Below, piece by piece: positions 7,317-14,784 of a stretch of 43,792 nt of DNA. Each line of letters begins with the position of its first letter. Position 1 is the first letter of the stretch. A program made the position numbers and the translations under genes. The notes below the pieces were generated by a model. The model made no database searches, was not told where the DNA came from, and was given only the letters and a program-made list of their open reading frames with translations. This stretch comes from JAXDLW01 sp050998755 (GTDB lineage: Bacteria > Chloroflexota > Dormibacteria > DASZGP01): the NCBI GenBank assembly GCA_050998755.1, contig JBPCPW010000043.1, forward strand, positions 1 to 43,792. Direction: 5' to 3'.

Positions 7317-8507
7317 CTGGGAGCGCCGTACTGGACGCGCGTCTCGGGCCGACAGGGCGCCACACTGCCCGGGCACGTCGACGTCGTGGTTGTCGGTGCG
7401 GGCATCACCGGGGTCGCGCTGGCGCGCCGCCTGACCGTTGAGGGCATGTCGGTTCTGCTCGTGGAGCGCGGTCACCACGGCAGCGGCGCCAGCGGACGGA
7501 ACGCCGGCTTCCTGCTCACCGGTGTGGCCGCGAATTACGCGACGGCGACGAGGCAGTACGGGCGCCCGCGGGCTGCCGAAATCTGGCAGTTCACGCTCGA
7601 CAACCACCGCTTGCTGGCCGAGGCGTTGCAGGGTCGGGACACCGGCTACCGTCGGGGTGGAAGCTGGCTCGTCCCCGCCTCGCCCGAAGAGCGAGATCAA
7701 CTGCTCGAATCGGCGGCCCTGTTGCGCGAGGATCGCCTCCCCGGGGAGTGGAGGGAGGAGGGGCCGGCGTCGGACGGCGGCCCTGCGGGAGGGTTGTTCA
7801 ACAACCTGGATGGAGAGCTTGACCCTTCGCGCGCCGTCACGGCCATTGCCACGATGCTGCCGTCCGGGGTGCTCTCAGAGGGCCGAGCGGTTACCGCCAT
7901 CGAGTCCGGCGCGGGCACGGTTCGCGTCCATTTTGACCAGGGCGAGGTTGAGGCCGGACGTGTTGTGCTGGCAACCAACGGGTACACGCCACGGCTCGTG
8001 CCGGCGCTGCCGGTGCGGGCGGTTCGGGCGCAGATGCTGGCGACCGCCCCGGTGTCGCGGGTGATCACCGACCGCCCGGTCTACTCGGACTTCGGTTATC
8101 GGTATTGGCGCCAGCTGGAAGATGGGTGTGTGCTGCTTGGGGGCTGCCGCAACACGGCCTTCGACGCCGAGGTCGGCGATGATGATTCACCCACCGAACC
8201 TCTGCAGTCTCGGCTGGACGAGCATCTCCGCGCCCTGGGCGTCGTAGCATCCGTGACCCACCGCTGGGCGGGGACCATGGGCTTCACCCCCGACGAACTG
8301 CCCCTGGTGGGACGAGTGCCTGGCGGCGGCGAGGTATACGTCTGTGGTGGATACTCAGGCCATGGCCTGGGCTTTGCCATGAACGCGGTGAAATGCCTGG
8401 TCGACTCGTGGGGGCAGGGGACAATCCCCGGGTGGCTGGACGCGGCCAGGTTCGCGCCCGAGCGGGAGCGGTCGGCGTCAGGCGACGAAAGCAGGGCCGC
8501 GACGTGA
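7317..8507 (+). CDS. FAD-dependent oxidoreductase, DAO/DadA family
   Basis: Flavoenzyme of the D-amino-acid/glycine oxidase fold (DAO). The Rossmann motif VVVVGAGITGVALARRL is near residue 24-40, followed by RGHHGSGASGRNAGFLLTG, and a C-terminal GGYSGHGLGFAMN block that binds FAD. A start at GTG 7386 would cut off the first beta strand. In-frame translation upstream gives GAPYWTRVSG and LPGHVDVVVV, which fits the usual N-terminal extension of these enzymes, so I place the start at CTG 7317, directly after the DUF1028 stop and 5 nt from a GGAGG (396 residues). Substrate unknown; an amine or amino acid is likely. The 3' end overlaps the convergent MocR gene by 30 bp. Confidence 0.85.
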   Translation: MGAPYWTRVSGRQGATLPGHVDVVVVGAGITGVALARRLTVEGMSVLLVERGHHGSGASGRNAGFLLTGVAANYATATRQYGRPRAAEIWQFTLDNHRLLAEALQGRDTGYRRGGSWLVPASPEERDQLLESAALLREDRLPGEWREEGPASDGGPAGGLFNNLDGELDPSRAVTAIATMLPSGVLSEGRAVTAIESGAGTVRVHFDQGEVEAGRVVLATNGYTPRLVPALPVRAVRAQMLATAPVSRVITDRPVYSDFGYRYWRQLEDGCVLLGGCRNTAFDAEVGDDDSPTEPLQSRLDEHLRALGVVASVTHRWAGTMGFTPDELPLVGRVPGGGEVYVCGGYSGHGLGFAMNAVKCLVDSWGQGTIPGWLDAARFAPERERSASGDESRAAT

Positions 8508-9911
8508 TGCGTTGGTGCTCAACGATGCCGCCGCGGCTACTGCCAGCCGGGCCGCAGCATCCTCCAGGATCGGCGCCGGCAGGCTGAAGGGAATTCGAAC
8601 AAAGCGATCCATCGTCCCTGGCACCCCGAACCTGGGCCCGGGCGCGAGGCGGACCCCGGCGCTGAGGGCCTGGAACGCCAGGCTCTCACTGTTGGGCTCT
8701 GGCAGCTCGACCCATAGGCTGAGGCCGCCCCGGGGGAGGGTCCATCGCCAGCCTGGCAGGTGGTGTTGCAATGCGGCCGCAAGCGCGTCGCGCTGGTGCA
8801 CGGCGCGGCGCCGCTGGGTGGCCAGGATGCGCTCGGGTGATGCCAGCAACCGGGCCGCGACCAGCTGTTCCAGCACCGGGCTGGCCATGTCCTGCGTAGC
8901 CCGTACCCGCGCCAGCCGTTGGACCAGGGTCGGGGTGGCCCTGATCCACCCAATCCGGAGTCCGCCCCAGAATGCCTTGCTCATGGAGCCGATCGTCAGC
9001 ACCCGCGGGTCGTCGGCGATCTGGGCCGCCATCCGCGGTACCGGGCCGGCGTCCAATCTGAGGTCGATGAAGGTCTGGTCGGCCACCACGTGGCAGTCGG
9101 CGCTCATGGCGGCGACCAGCATCTCCTGCCGTTGCTCGTCGCTGACAAGCGCGCCGGTGGGATTCTGGAAATCGGGCACCAGGTACGCCAGGCCAGGCCT
9201 CGTGCGCTTGAGGGTGGAGCGCATGATTGCGAGATCCCAGCCCTTGCCGCTGACCGGCACCTGCACCATGCGGACGTCGGCTGCCCGGAAGGTGTCCAGC
9301 GCCGAGGGATACGTGGGCAACTCCACCAAGGCCGTGCCCCCGCGGCGTAGCAATGCGCGGACCACCAGGTCCAGCGCCTGGCCCGCGCCGTTGGTGATGA
9401 GCACCTGGGTGTCGCGCGTTGGCAGTCCCCGTGCGCTGAGGTGGCCGGCCACCGCAGACCGCAGAACCGGGAGTCCAAGCGGTTCGTAGCCGTGCTGCCC
9501 GAGGTACCTGCCGATATCCGCCACCGCGGCGTTGATGTGGCCCTGCAGCCCCGGGGGCGCGGCTGGCGCGGCCACTGTGAGGTCGATGTCTATGGCCCCG
9601 GTGTCGCCGCGCACCGCAGGCCGGTCGGGGACCGTTGTCCAGGTCCCCGAGCCCTGGCGGCTGTCGAGGTATCCCTCCTCACGAAGACGCTCGTACGCGG
9701 CCGTGACGGTGTTCCGGCTGACACCCAGCTGCAGGGCGAGATGACGTTCTGCCGGCAGGCGGGATTGCATTGGGAGCCGGCCATCCGCGACCAGCCGGCG
9801 GATCCCTTGGGCCAGCTGCTGGTAGGCCGGGCCGTCCGCGCGCCAGGCGCCCAACAGGCTGGTCATTGTCAGAGGTCCCACGGCCTGGTCGACGGGGGCT
9901 GGGCTACGCAA
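8478..9911 (-). CDS. MocR-type regulator (GntR HTH + aminotransferase-like domain), YczR-like
   Basis: PLP-dependent transcription factor. Residues about 20-90 are a GntR winged helix (AERHLALQLGVSRNTVTAAY, then RQGSGTWT). Residues about 115-470 are a fold-type I aminotransferase domain with VPDFQNPTGALVS and the PLP lysine in SMSKAFWGGLRIGW. Such regulators bind PLP and direct-repeat operators. It is divergent from a YczE-family membrane gene, a recurrent MocR partner, and the space between them holds perfect 11-bp direct repeats. The start is uncertain: TTG at 9911 (477 residues, AGGTG 7 nt upstream) or ATG at 9866 (462 residues, no SD and no -10). A PLP- or amine-linked signal is inference. 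Confidence 0.9.
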   Translation of the reverse strand: MRSPAPVDQAVGPLTMTSLLGAWRADGPAYQQLAQGIRRLVADGRLPMQSRLPAERHLALQLGVSRNTVTAAYERLREEGYLDSRQGSGTWTTVPDRPAVRGDTGAIDIDLTVAAPAAPPGLQGHINAAVADIGRYLGQHGYEPLGLPVLRSAVAGHLSARGLPTRDTQVLITNGAGQALDLVVRALLRRGGTALVELPTYPSALDTFRAADVRMVQVPVSGKGWDLAIMRSTLKRTRPGLAYLVPDFQNPTGALVSDEQRQEMLVAAMSADCHVVADQTFIDLRLDAGPVPRMAAQIADDPRVLTIGSMSKAFWGGLRIGWIRATPTLVQRLARVRATQDMASPVLEQLVAARLLASPERILATQRRRAVHQRDALAAALQHHLPGWRWTLPRGGLSLWVELPEPNSESLAFQALSAGVRLAPGPRFGVPGTMDRFVRIPFSLPAPILEDAAARLAVAAAASLSTNASRRGPAFVA

Positions 9912-9937
9912 TTGATGTCACCTGCGACTTCTCCTGG

Positions 9938-9982
9938 AAGGGTGCCACTCGGTTCGAATTGGCACTATCGAAAGGGTGCCAC
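9938..9982. promoter_or_regulatory. probable MocR/YczR operator: 11-bp direct repeats
   Basis: AAGGGTGCCAC occurs at 9938-9948 and again, identical, at 9972-9982, 34 bp apart start to start. An inverted half-site TGGCAC lies between them at 9960-9965, and a third GTGCCA at 10003-10008 covers the yczE start. MocR regulators of known type bind direct repeats. The second repeat sits just upstream of the yczE -10 box, where an activator or blocker would act. Confidence 0.6.
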
Positions 9983-9989
9983 ATTTCAA

Positions 9990-9995
9990 TATTAT
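9990..9995 (+). promoter_or_regulatory. -10 box for yczE (leaderless)
   Basis: TATTAT, 5 of 6 matches to TATAAT, ends 7 nt before GTG 10003. No good -35 at 17 bp, which fits an activator-dependent promoter next to the direct repeats. Confidence 0.6.
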
Positions 9996-10002
9996 CTGCC
10001 AT

Positions 10003-10620
10003 GTGCCACCCGCCCGCCGCCTAACACAGCTCTTCGTCGGGTTGGTCCTCTATGGGGTCAGCGACGCGATGATTTTGGGCGCGCGCCTGGGCGCGGACCC
10101 CTGGGACGTCTTCCATCAGGGGTTGGCGAGGAGGACCGGGTGGGCCGTCGGCACCAGCGCGATCGTTGTCGGTGCGGCGGTGCTGCTGCTGTGGATTCCC
10201 CTGCGCCAGCGTCCCGGCTTCGGCACCCTGGCGAACGTGGTGGTCATCGGCGCCGTCATCAACATCGTGCTGCCGCTCATGCCTCGCTCGCCCGGGCTGG
10301 CGACGGGGATCGCGCTGCTCCTCGCGGGCGTCCTGCTCAACGGCATCGCTACCGCCGCCTATATCGGCGCCGGGCTCGGGCCCGGGCCGCGCGACGGCCT
10401 GATGACCGGGTACGCGGCGCGCGGGCACTCCATCCGGGTGGTTCGCACAGGGATCGAGGTGACGGTGCTTGCCGCCGGCTTCCTGCTCGGGGGGACGGTG
10501 GGGATCGGCACACTGGTCTACGCGCTGGCGATCGGGCCGCTGGCGCACACATTCATACCGCTCCTGGCCATCGAACCTCACGAAGGAGGGCGCAGGCGCG
10601 TTCTTGGTCACGGTGCGTGA
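10003..10620 (+). CDS. YczE/YyaS-type integral membrane protein
   Basis: 205 residues with about five or six membrane helices. The N-terminal RRLTQLFVGLVLYGVSDAMI followed by RLGADPWDVFHQGLARRTG matches the YczE family (LGxxPWDVxHQG). A second conserved block is YIGAGLGPGPRDGLMTGYAA. Function in the family is unproven; transport is a common guess. An in-frame GTG at 9976 lies inside the operator and upstream of the -10 box, so I chose GTG 10003. Regulation by the divergent MocR protein is likely. The stop overlaps the next gene (EamA) by 8 bp. Confidence 0.8.
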   Translation: MPPARRLTQLFVGLVLYGVSDAMILGARLGADPWDVFHQGLARRTGWAVGTSAIVVGAAVLLLWIPLRQRPGFGTLANVVVIGAVINIVLPLMPRSPGLATGIALLLAGVLLNGIATAAYIGAGLGPGPRDGLMTGYAARGHSIRVVRTGIEVTVLAAGFLLGGTVGIGTLVYALAIGPLAHTFIPLLAIEPHEGGRRRVLGHGA

Positions 10621-11515
10621 ACAGAGACTTGCGGTCGGTGCCGCGCTGGTATCGGTGGTGCTCTGGGCTTCGGCGTTCGTCGGGATCCGGGCCGCCGGGC
10701 GGGTGCTGTCGGCGGGGCCGCTGTCGCTGGCCCGGCTGATGGTCGGCAGCCTGGCCCTGGGGGTGCTGGTCGCGGCGCGGCGAGAGCCGCTGCCACCACG
10801 TCGTGACTACCGCGGGTTGCTGATCTGCGGCTTGCTGTGGTTCGGGGTCTATAACGTGCTGCTCAACCAGGCTGAGCGGCTGGTCGACGCCGGCACCGCC
10901 GCGATGCTGGTGAACATCGGTCCGGTGTTCATCGCGCTGCTCGGGGGCTTTATCCTGCAGGAGGGCTTCCCTCGTCAATTGATCGTCGGTTGCGCCATTG
11001 CGTTTGCCGGGACGGTGATCATCGGGTTGGCCACGTCGGCGCGGGGGCTGCAGGCTGGTTTCGGGGCGCTGCTGTGCGTCGCGGCGGCGGCGGCCTACTC
11101 CGCCGGCACCATCGCCGAGAAGCCCTTACTCTCACGCACCTCGGCGCTGACCATCACCTGGTTGGCGTGCACGATTGGCGCCATCGTCTGCCTGCCGTTC
11201 GCGCCGCAGCTGGTCCACGAACTCGGTCACGTCAACCCGGGGACCGTCGCCTGGGTGCTCTACCTCGGGGTGTTTCCAACCGCCATTGGTTTCAGCTTCT
11301 GGGCCTACGCCCTGGCACGCACCAGCGCCGGCCGCCTCGGCGCGACGACCTACCTCGTTCCGCCCCTGGCCGTGGTCATGGGTTGGCTCCTGCTTGGGGA
11401 TGTCCCGCCGGTGCTGGCGTTTTTTGGCGGACTCCTCTGCCTCGCCGGGGTCGCGGTCACGCGCGGGGCACGGCTGTCGCGGCCGCGACTGGTGGTTCGC
11501 CAGGCTCAGCTCTAA
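10613..11515 (+). CDS. EamA/DMT-family transporter
   Basis: 300 residues forming ten hydrophobic helices in two EamA repeats of about 140 residues (first WASAFVGIRAAG and LLNQAERLVDAGTAAMLVN, second SAGTIAEKPLL and VFPTAIGFSFWAYALARTSAG). Drug/metabolite superfamily members usually export amino acids or other small metabolites. GTG 10613 overlaps the yczE stop; a GGAGG lies further upstream at 10585-10589, and TTG 10604 is an alternative start. It is probably co-transcribed with yczE and so also under the MocR regulator. The 3' end overlaps the convergent sensor kinase gene by 59 bp. Confidence 0.88.
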   Translation: MREQRLAVGAALVSVVLWASAFVGIRAAGRVLSAGPLSLARLMVGSLALGVLVAARREPLPPRRDYRGLLICGLLWFGVYNVLLNQAERLVDAGTAAMLVNIGPVFIALLGGFILQEGFPRQLIVGCAIAFAGTVIIGLATSARGLQAGFGALLCVAAAAAYSAGTIAEKPLLSRTSALTITWLACTIGAIVCLPFAPQLVHELGHVNPGTVAWVLYLGVFPTAIGFSFWAYALARTSAGRLGATTYLVPPLAVVMGWLLLGDVPPVLAFFGGLLCLAGVAVTRGARLSRPRLVVRQAQL

Positions 11516-13328
11516 CGGTGGCCACCGCGACAGTCCCCGTGACGACCGTGCCGCCATCTGGCGAGGACCTCACCTCGAGGCAGCAGAAGTACACCGCCGC
11601 CTCGACCCCCCGCGCGTATCTCTCGGCGCCTGACGCAACCACGTCGATGGGAATCGAAGCTTTGCGTGCCTGGGCCTCCAGTGCGGCGACCAGGCCCATG
11701 TCCGCCAGCAACGGCGGGTATATCCCGCGGGCCAGGTCACGCAGTGTCTCCAGGGCCTCGTCCGCGTCGGCCTTCAACTCGCGGAGTGCACGGATGGCCT
11801 GCTCTGTGTCCCGGCCAAGCAGAAGCTGCGCCAGGCCCAGTTTGACCTTCAGGGCGACCAGGTTCTGCTGCGCCCCGTCGTGCAGGTTGCGCTCCAGGCG
11901 CCGCCGCTCGCCGTCCTGGGCTGCCACCAGCCGCTGGCGCGAAGCTCGCAACTCTTCGACGCGCGCCCGTAGGTCGATCGCCAGGCGTACGTTGCGCAGT
12001 ACCAGGCCCGCCTGCGAGGCGAGGTCCCGGAGAAGCTTCTCCTCAACTGGCGTCAGGGCCTCTCCCGGGCGCTTGGCGATCGTCACGGCCCCCAGGACCT
12101 CCCCGCGATGACGCACCTCAATTGCCCGGGCGGCCCCCGGGAAGGCCGGGAGGTCAGAGCCGTAAAACTTCAGCAGGGGCACTTCGCCTGGGGACTCAGG
12201 CCAGCATGCGGCCCGGCGGAAAAGGTCTCCCCCGGTGACCCATACCGAGGCCTGCTGGGAGCCCGTGCCCTCCGCCAGGACCCGGGCCATCCGGGGTAGG
12301 ACTTCCTCCCCCGCAAAGGATCCAGCCACGTGGCGCGAGAACGGGGAGAGAACCTCATAGGGCGTCGCCCGGCGGCCGTAGACGACGCGGTTGGCGATCC
12401 GCTGGAGTCGCTCGCGAACAGGTTGAAACGCGACCGCGACCACCGCTGTCGCGATGATCGAAAGGACCAGATTGGGCCGGCTTCCGCTCCCCACCGCGGT
12501 CCCCACGCCCACGACGATCCCAATGTACACGGCGGTGATGAAGGCCGCCAGTGACCCGTACACCAGGGCCCGGTTGATGACCAGGTCGATGTCGTACAGA
12601 CGGTACTTGAGGATCGCGATTCCGATCGCGACGGGGAGACCGATGACACCAATCATGGCCGCGGCGAAGGCCAGCATCCCGGTCGGGGTGTAGATCCCTC
12701 CGCCCGTGTAGAGGGGGTACACAACGAACCCCAACGGCAGGAAGGCGCCCGCAAATATGAAGTACTTCAGCTGGTGCCGCTCCTCCGGGCCGGCGGCCCG
12801 GTAGCGCACCACGAGGGAGGCGATCGCGGCCAGCATCAGGACCCCAAGAACCACGTTGGAGAGACCTGCGACCTGTCGGAGCGCCGGCTCCAGCGCCCTG
12901 GCAGCCAGCGGATTATGGACCGGGCCCGCGTCCCCCTGGGCTACGTTTTGGGTCCACCCGGGTAGGAACATCGGTGGCACCCAACCGACGAGGGCATACA
13001 CCGGCACCAGCCAGAGCACCCAGTTCCAGCGCGGAGAGGGAGGCCGGCCGGTCGGGAAGAGCAGGAACGTGAGCGCGAACAGGGTTGGAATGACCTGGAA
13101 AACCCAGGTCGTCAACCACGCCGCCAATCGCCCCCCCGGGAGGATCCCCGGGTGGGTCAGCTGCACCAGGATGGTGTACTCGTTGCCGAAACCAAAGACG
13201 CCCGCAATGAGTCCGTTGGCGGACATCAGGATCCAGACGGGGTTGCGCGGCTGGCGGGCGGCGACGAGCGCGCCGACCACCGCGAATGCGATCGCGTTGA
13301 GCGGGTACCCGAGGTCCTGCGGTCCCAT
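11457..13328 (-). CDS. membrane sensor kinase (HisKA_3) lacking most of its ATPase domain
   Basis: 623 residues from ATG 13328 (GGAG 8 nt upstream; GTG 13337 is an alternative). N-terminal half: several membrane helices with the RQPRNPV block common in this kinase group. Middle: a GAF-like region (EVLPRMARVLAEGTGSQQAS to LRDLASQAGLVLRNVR). Then a coiled coil and HisKA_3 with the phospho-acceptor H483 in RRRLERNLHDGAQQNL. The ATPase domain starts normally (VEAAVYFCCLE) but jumps at E585 to VRSSPDGGTVVTGTV, which is how such domains end. The N-box and G-boxes between are missing in frame. The kinase is therefore probably unable to bind ATP. The tail runs 59 bp into the antisense of eamA. Divergent from the cyclase response regulator, its likely partner. 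Confidence 0.8.
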   Translation of the reverse strand: MGPQDLGYPLNAIAFAVVGALVAARQPRNPVWILMSANGLIAGVFGFGNEYTILVQLTHPGILPGGRLAAWLTTWVFQVIPTLFALTFLLFPTGRPPSPRWNWVLWLVPVYALVGWVPPMFLPGWTQNVAQGDAGPVHNPLAARALEPALRQVAGLSNVVLGVLMLAAIASLVVRYRAAGPEERHQLKYFIFAGAFLPLGFVVYPLYTGGGIYTPTGMLAFAAAMIGVIGLPVAIGIAILKYRLYDIDLVINRALVYGSLAAFITAVYIGIVVGVGTAVGSGSRPNLVLSIIATAVVAVAFQPVRERLQRIANRVVYGRRATPYEVLSPFSRHVAGSFAGEEVLPRMARVLAEGTGSQQASVWVTGGDLFRRAACWPESPGEVPLLKFYGSDLPAFPGAARAIEVRHRGEVLGAVTIAKRPGEALTPVEEKLLRDLASQAGLVLRNVRLAIDLRARVEELRASRQRLVAAQDGERRRLERNLHDGAQQNLVALKVKLGLAQLLLGRDTEQAIRALRELKADADEALETLRDLARGIYPPLLADMGLVAALEAQARKASIPIDVVASGAERYARGVEAAVYFCCLEVRSSPDGGTVVTGTVAVATVRAEPGEPPVAAATAVPRA

Positions 13329-13422
13329 CCCCAGCACTCCGCCCGGCGGGGGAGATTTCGCACCTCCTCTGGTGGTGCCTGCCCCCTTGCGGGCGAGCCG
13401 TGCGCGCAGATCTGATATCGGT

Positions 13423-14733
13423 ATGCCGGAAAGTCGTATCAGCGTCTTCCTCGCCGACGACAACCTGATCGTCCGCGCCGGGGTGCGGGCCCTGCTGGAG
13501 ATGGACGACGGGATCGAGGTCGTCGGCGTTGCCGGCGACTACGAGGGACTGGTCAGTGGGGCCGGGGCCGCGCACCCCCAGGTCGTGGTCACTGACATCC
13601 GCATGCCACCCGCCTTCAAATCCGAGGGCATCGACGCGGCTCGGGAGGTACGCAAGCAACACCCAGGCACCGGGATCGTCGTACTGTCGCAATTCGACGA
13701 GCCGGAATACGCCATATCGCTACTCCAGGATGGTGCATCGGGGATGGCCTATCTGCTGAAGGACCGCGTCGCCGATGGGGACCAGCTTCTCCGCGCCATC
13801 CGCGAGGTGACGGCAGGGGGATCGATGCTCGACCCGCGCATCGTGGAGGCCATGACGCGCCCGGTGACCGCCCAGGGGAACGGGCTCTCGGCCGCAGAGG
13901 AGGCACTCCTCCAGCAGGTAGCCGAGGGCCGGACCATCAAGGCGATAGCGGTCGCCATGCGCACCACCCCGGCGTCCATCGCCGCGGACGTCGACAACCT
14001 GTTCCTGAAGCTGGCGCAGGACGCATCCTCCGGCGCCAGCGGGGCCCTGCAGAGGCTGAAGTCGCTGCACCAGGCGATCATCGACAGCGAAGAGCAGGGC
14101 GAACAGTTGAGCCGAATGCTGCCGCGGTCAATCGCCGAGCGGGTGCGGCGCGACGGTGGCAAGGTTGGTGCAACTGAACGCGTCGTGGTCACCGTCCTGA
14201 TGAGCGACGTCCGCGGCTACACGACCATTGCTGAGGATGCTGACCCCACCCTGCTTGCGGGCCAGCTCTCCGAGCACCGCGGGCGGATGAACGAGTGCGT
14301 GAGTAGCGAGGGCGGCACCATCATGCAGTTCGTGGGAGACGCCGTGATGGCGGTGTTCGGAGCTCCCCTGGCGCTTGCCGACCACGCCGACCACGCCGTC
14401 GCCGCGGCCTTGCGGATGCACGCGGCGCAAGCGGAGCTCAACGGCGAGTGGGAGGCACGCGGACTGCCCGCATTTGGACTCGGTATGGGCGTGTCGACGG
14501 GGGAGGTGGCGGCCGCAATCCTTGGCTCGGAGGACCGACTGGAGTACTCGATGGTGGGCGACAGTGTCAACCTGACCCAGCGCCTGCAGCAGTGGGCCAC
14601 CGCGGGCGAGACAGTGCTCAGTGAGGCGACCCACGGCGCCCTCACGTCCCCCCTGGAGGCGGAGAAGCTGGACCCTCAGATGGTCAAGGGCCGTCACACC
14701 CCGGTGGTCGCCTACCGCGTCGCGGCGCGCTGA
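13423..14733 (+). CDS. response regulator with class III adenylate/guanylate cyclase output
   Basis: 436 residues. Receiver domain about 5-125 with DDN acid pocket, phospho-acceptor D58 in VVVTDIRMPP and YLLKDR lysine. Next a LuxR-like helical stretch (LSAAEEALLQQVAEG to LFLKLAQ) that is poor in the usual basic residues, then a linker with LSRMLPRSIAERVRRDGG, then a class III cyclase domain. Both metal aspartates are present (D262 in SDVRGYT, D306 in FVGDAVMAVFG), and VGDSVNLTQRL keeps the transition-state Asn and Arg, so catalysis is plausible; ATP versus GTP is not certain. The gene is divergent from the degenerate kinase. ATG 13423 is preceded by a weak TCTGAT box 6 nt upstream; the reading frame is open further upstream but that part lies over the antisense kinase gene. 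Confidence 0.88.
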   Translation: MPESRISVFLADDNLIVRAGVRALLEMDDGIEVVGVAGDYEGLVSGAGAAHPQVVVTDIRMPPAFKSEGIDAAREVRKQHPGTGIVVLSQFDEPEYAISLLQDGASGMAYLLKDRVADGDQLLRAIREVTAGGSMLDPRIVEAMTRPVTAQGNGLSAAEEALLQQVAEGRTIKAIAVAMRTTPASIAADVDNLFLKLAQDASSGASGALQRLKSLHQAIIDSEEQGEQLSRMLPRSIAERVRRDGGKVGATERVVVTVLMSDVRGYTTIAEDADPTLLAGQLSEHRGRMNECVSSEGGTIMQFVGDAVMAVFGAPLALADHADHAVAAALRMHAAQAELNGEWEARGLPAFGLGMGVSTGEVAAAILGSEDRLEYSMVGDSVNLTQRLQQWATAGETVLSEATHGALTSPLEAEKLDPQMVKGRHTPVVAYRVAAR

Positions 14734-14749
14734 CCTCGGCCACCGCGAC

Positions 14750-14778
14750 TTGACAAGATAAGACGTCGCGTCTAGTCT
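14750..14778 (+). promoter_or_regulatory. consensus promoter for the TetR-ABC operon (leaderless)
   Basis: TTGACA (14750-14755), exactly 17 bp, TAGTCT (14773-14778), then 6 nt to ATG 14785. Perfect -35 and near-consensus -10; transcription should begin at about the start codon. Confidence 0.85.
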
Positions 14779-14779
14779 T
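14755..14779. promoter_or_regulatory. probable TetR operator overlapping the promoter
   Basis: Inverted repeat: left arm AAGATAAGACG (14755-14765), 3-nt centre, right arm CGTCTAGTCTT (14769-14779), 9 of 11 positions symmetrical. It fills the spacer and covers the -10 box, so bound repressor would block RNA polymerase. Autoregulation by the gene that follows is the simplest reading. Confidence 0.65.
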
Positions 14780-14784
14780 GCCGC

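Noticed and set aside
12856..13422. Upstream extension of the cyclase response regulator in the same frame
   Set aside because: It runs antisense through the sensor kinase; the receiver domain begins properly at 13423.
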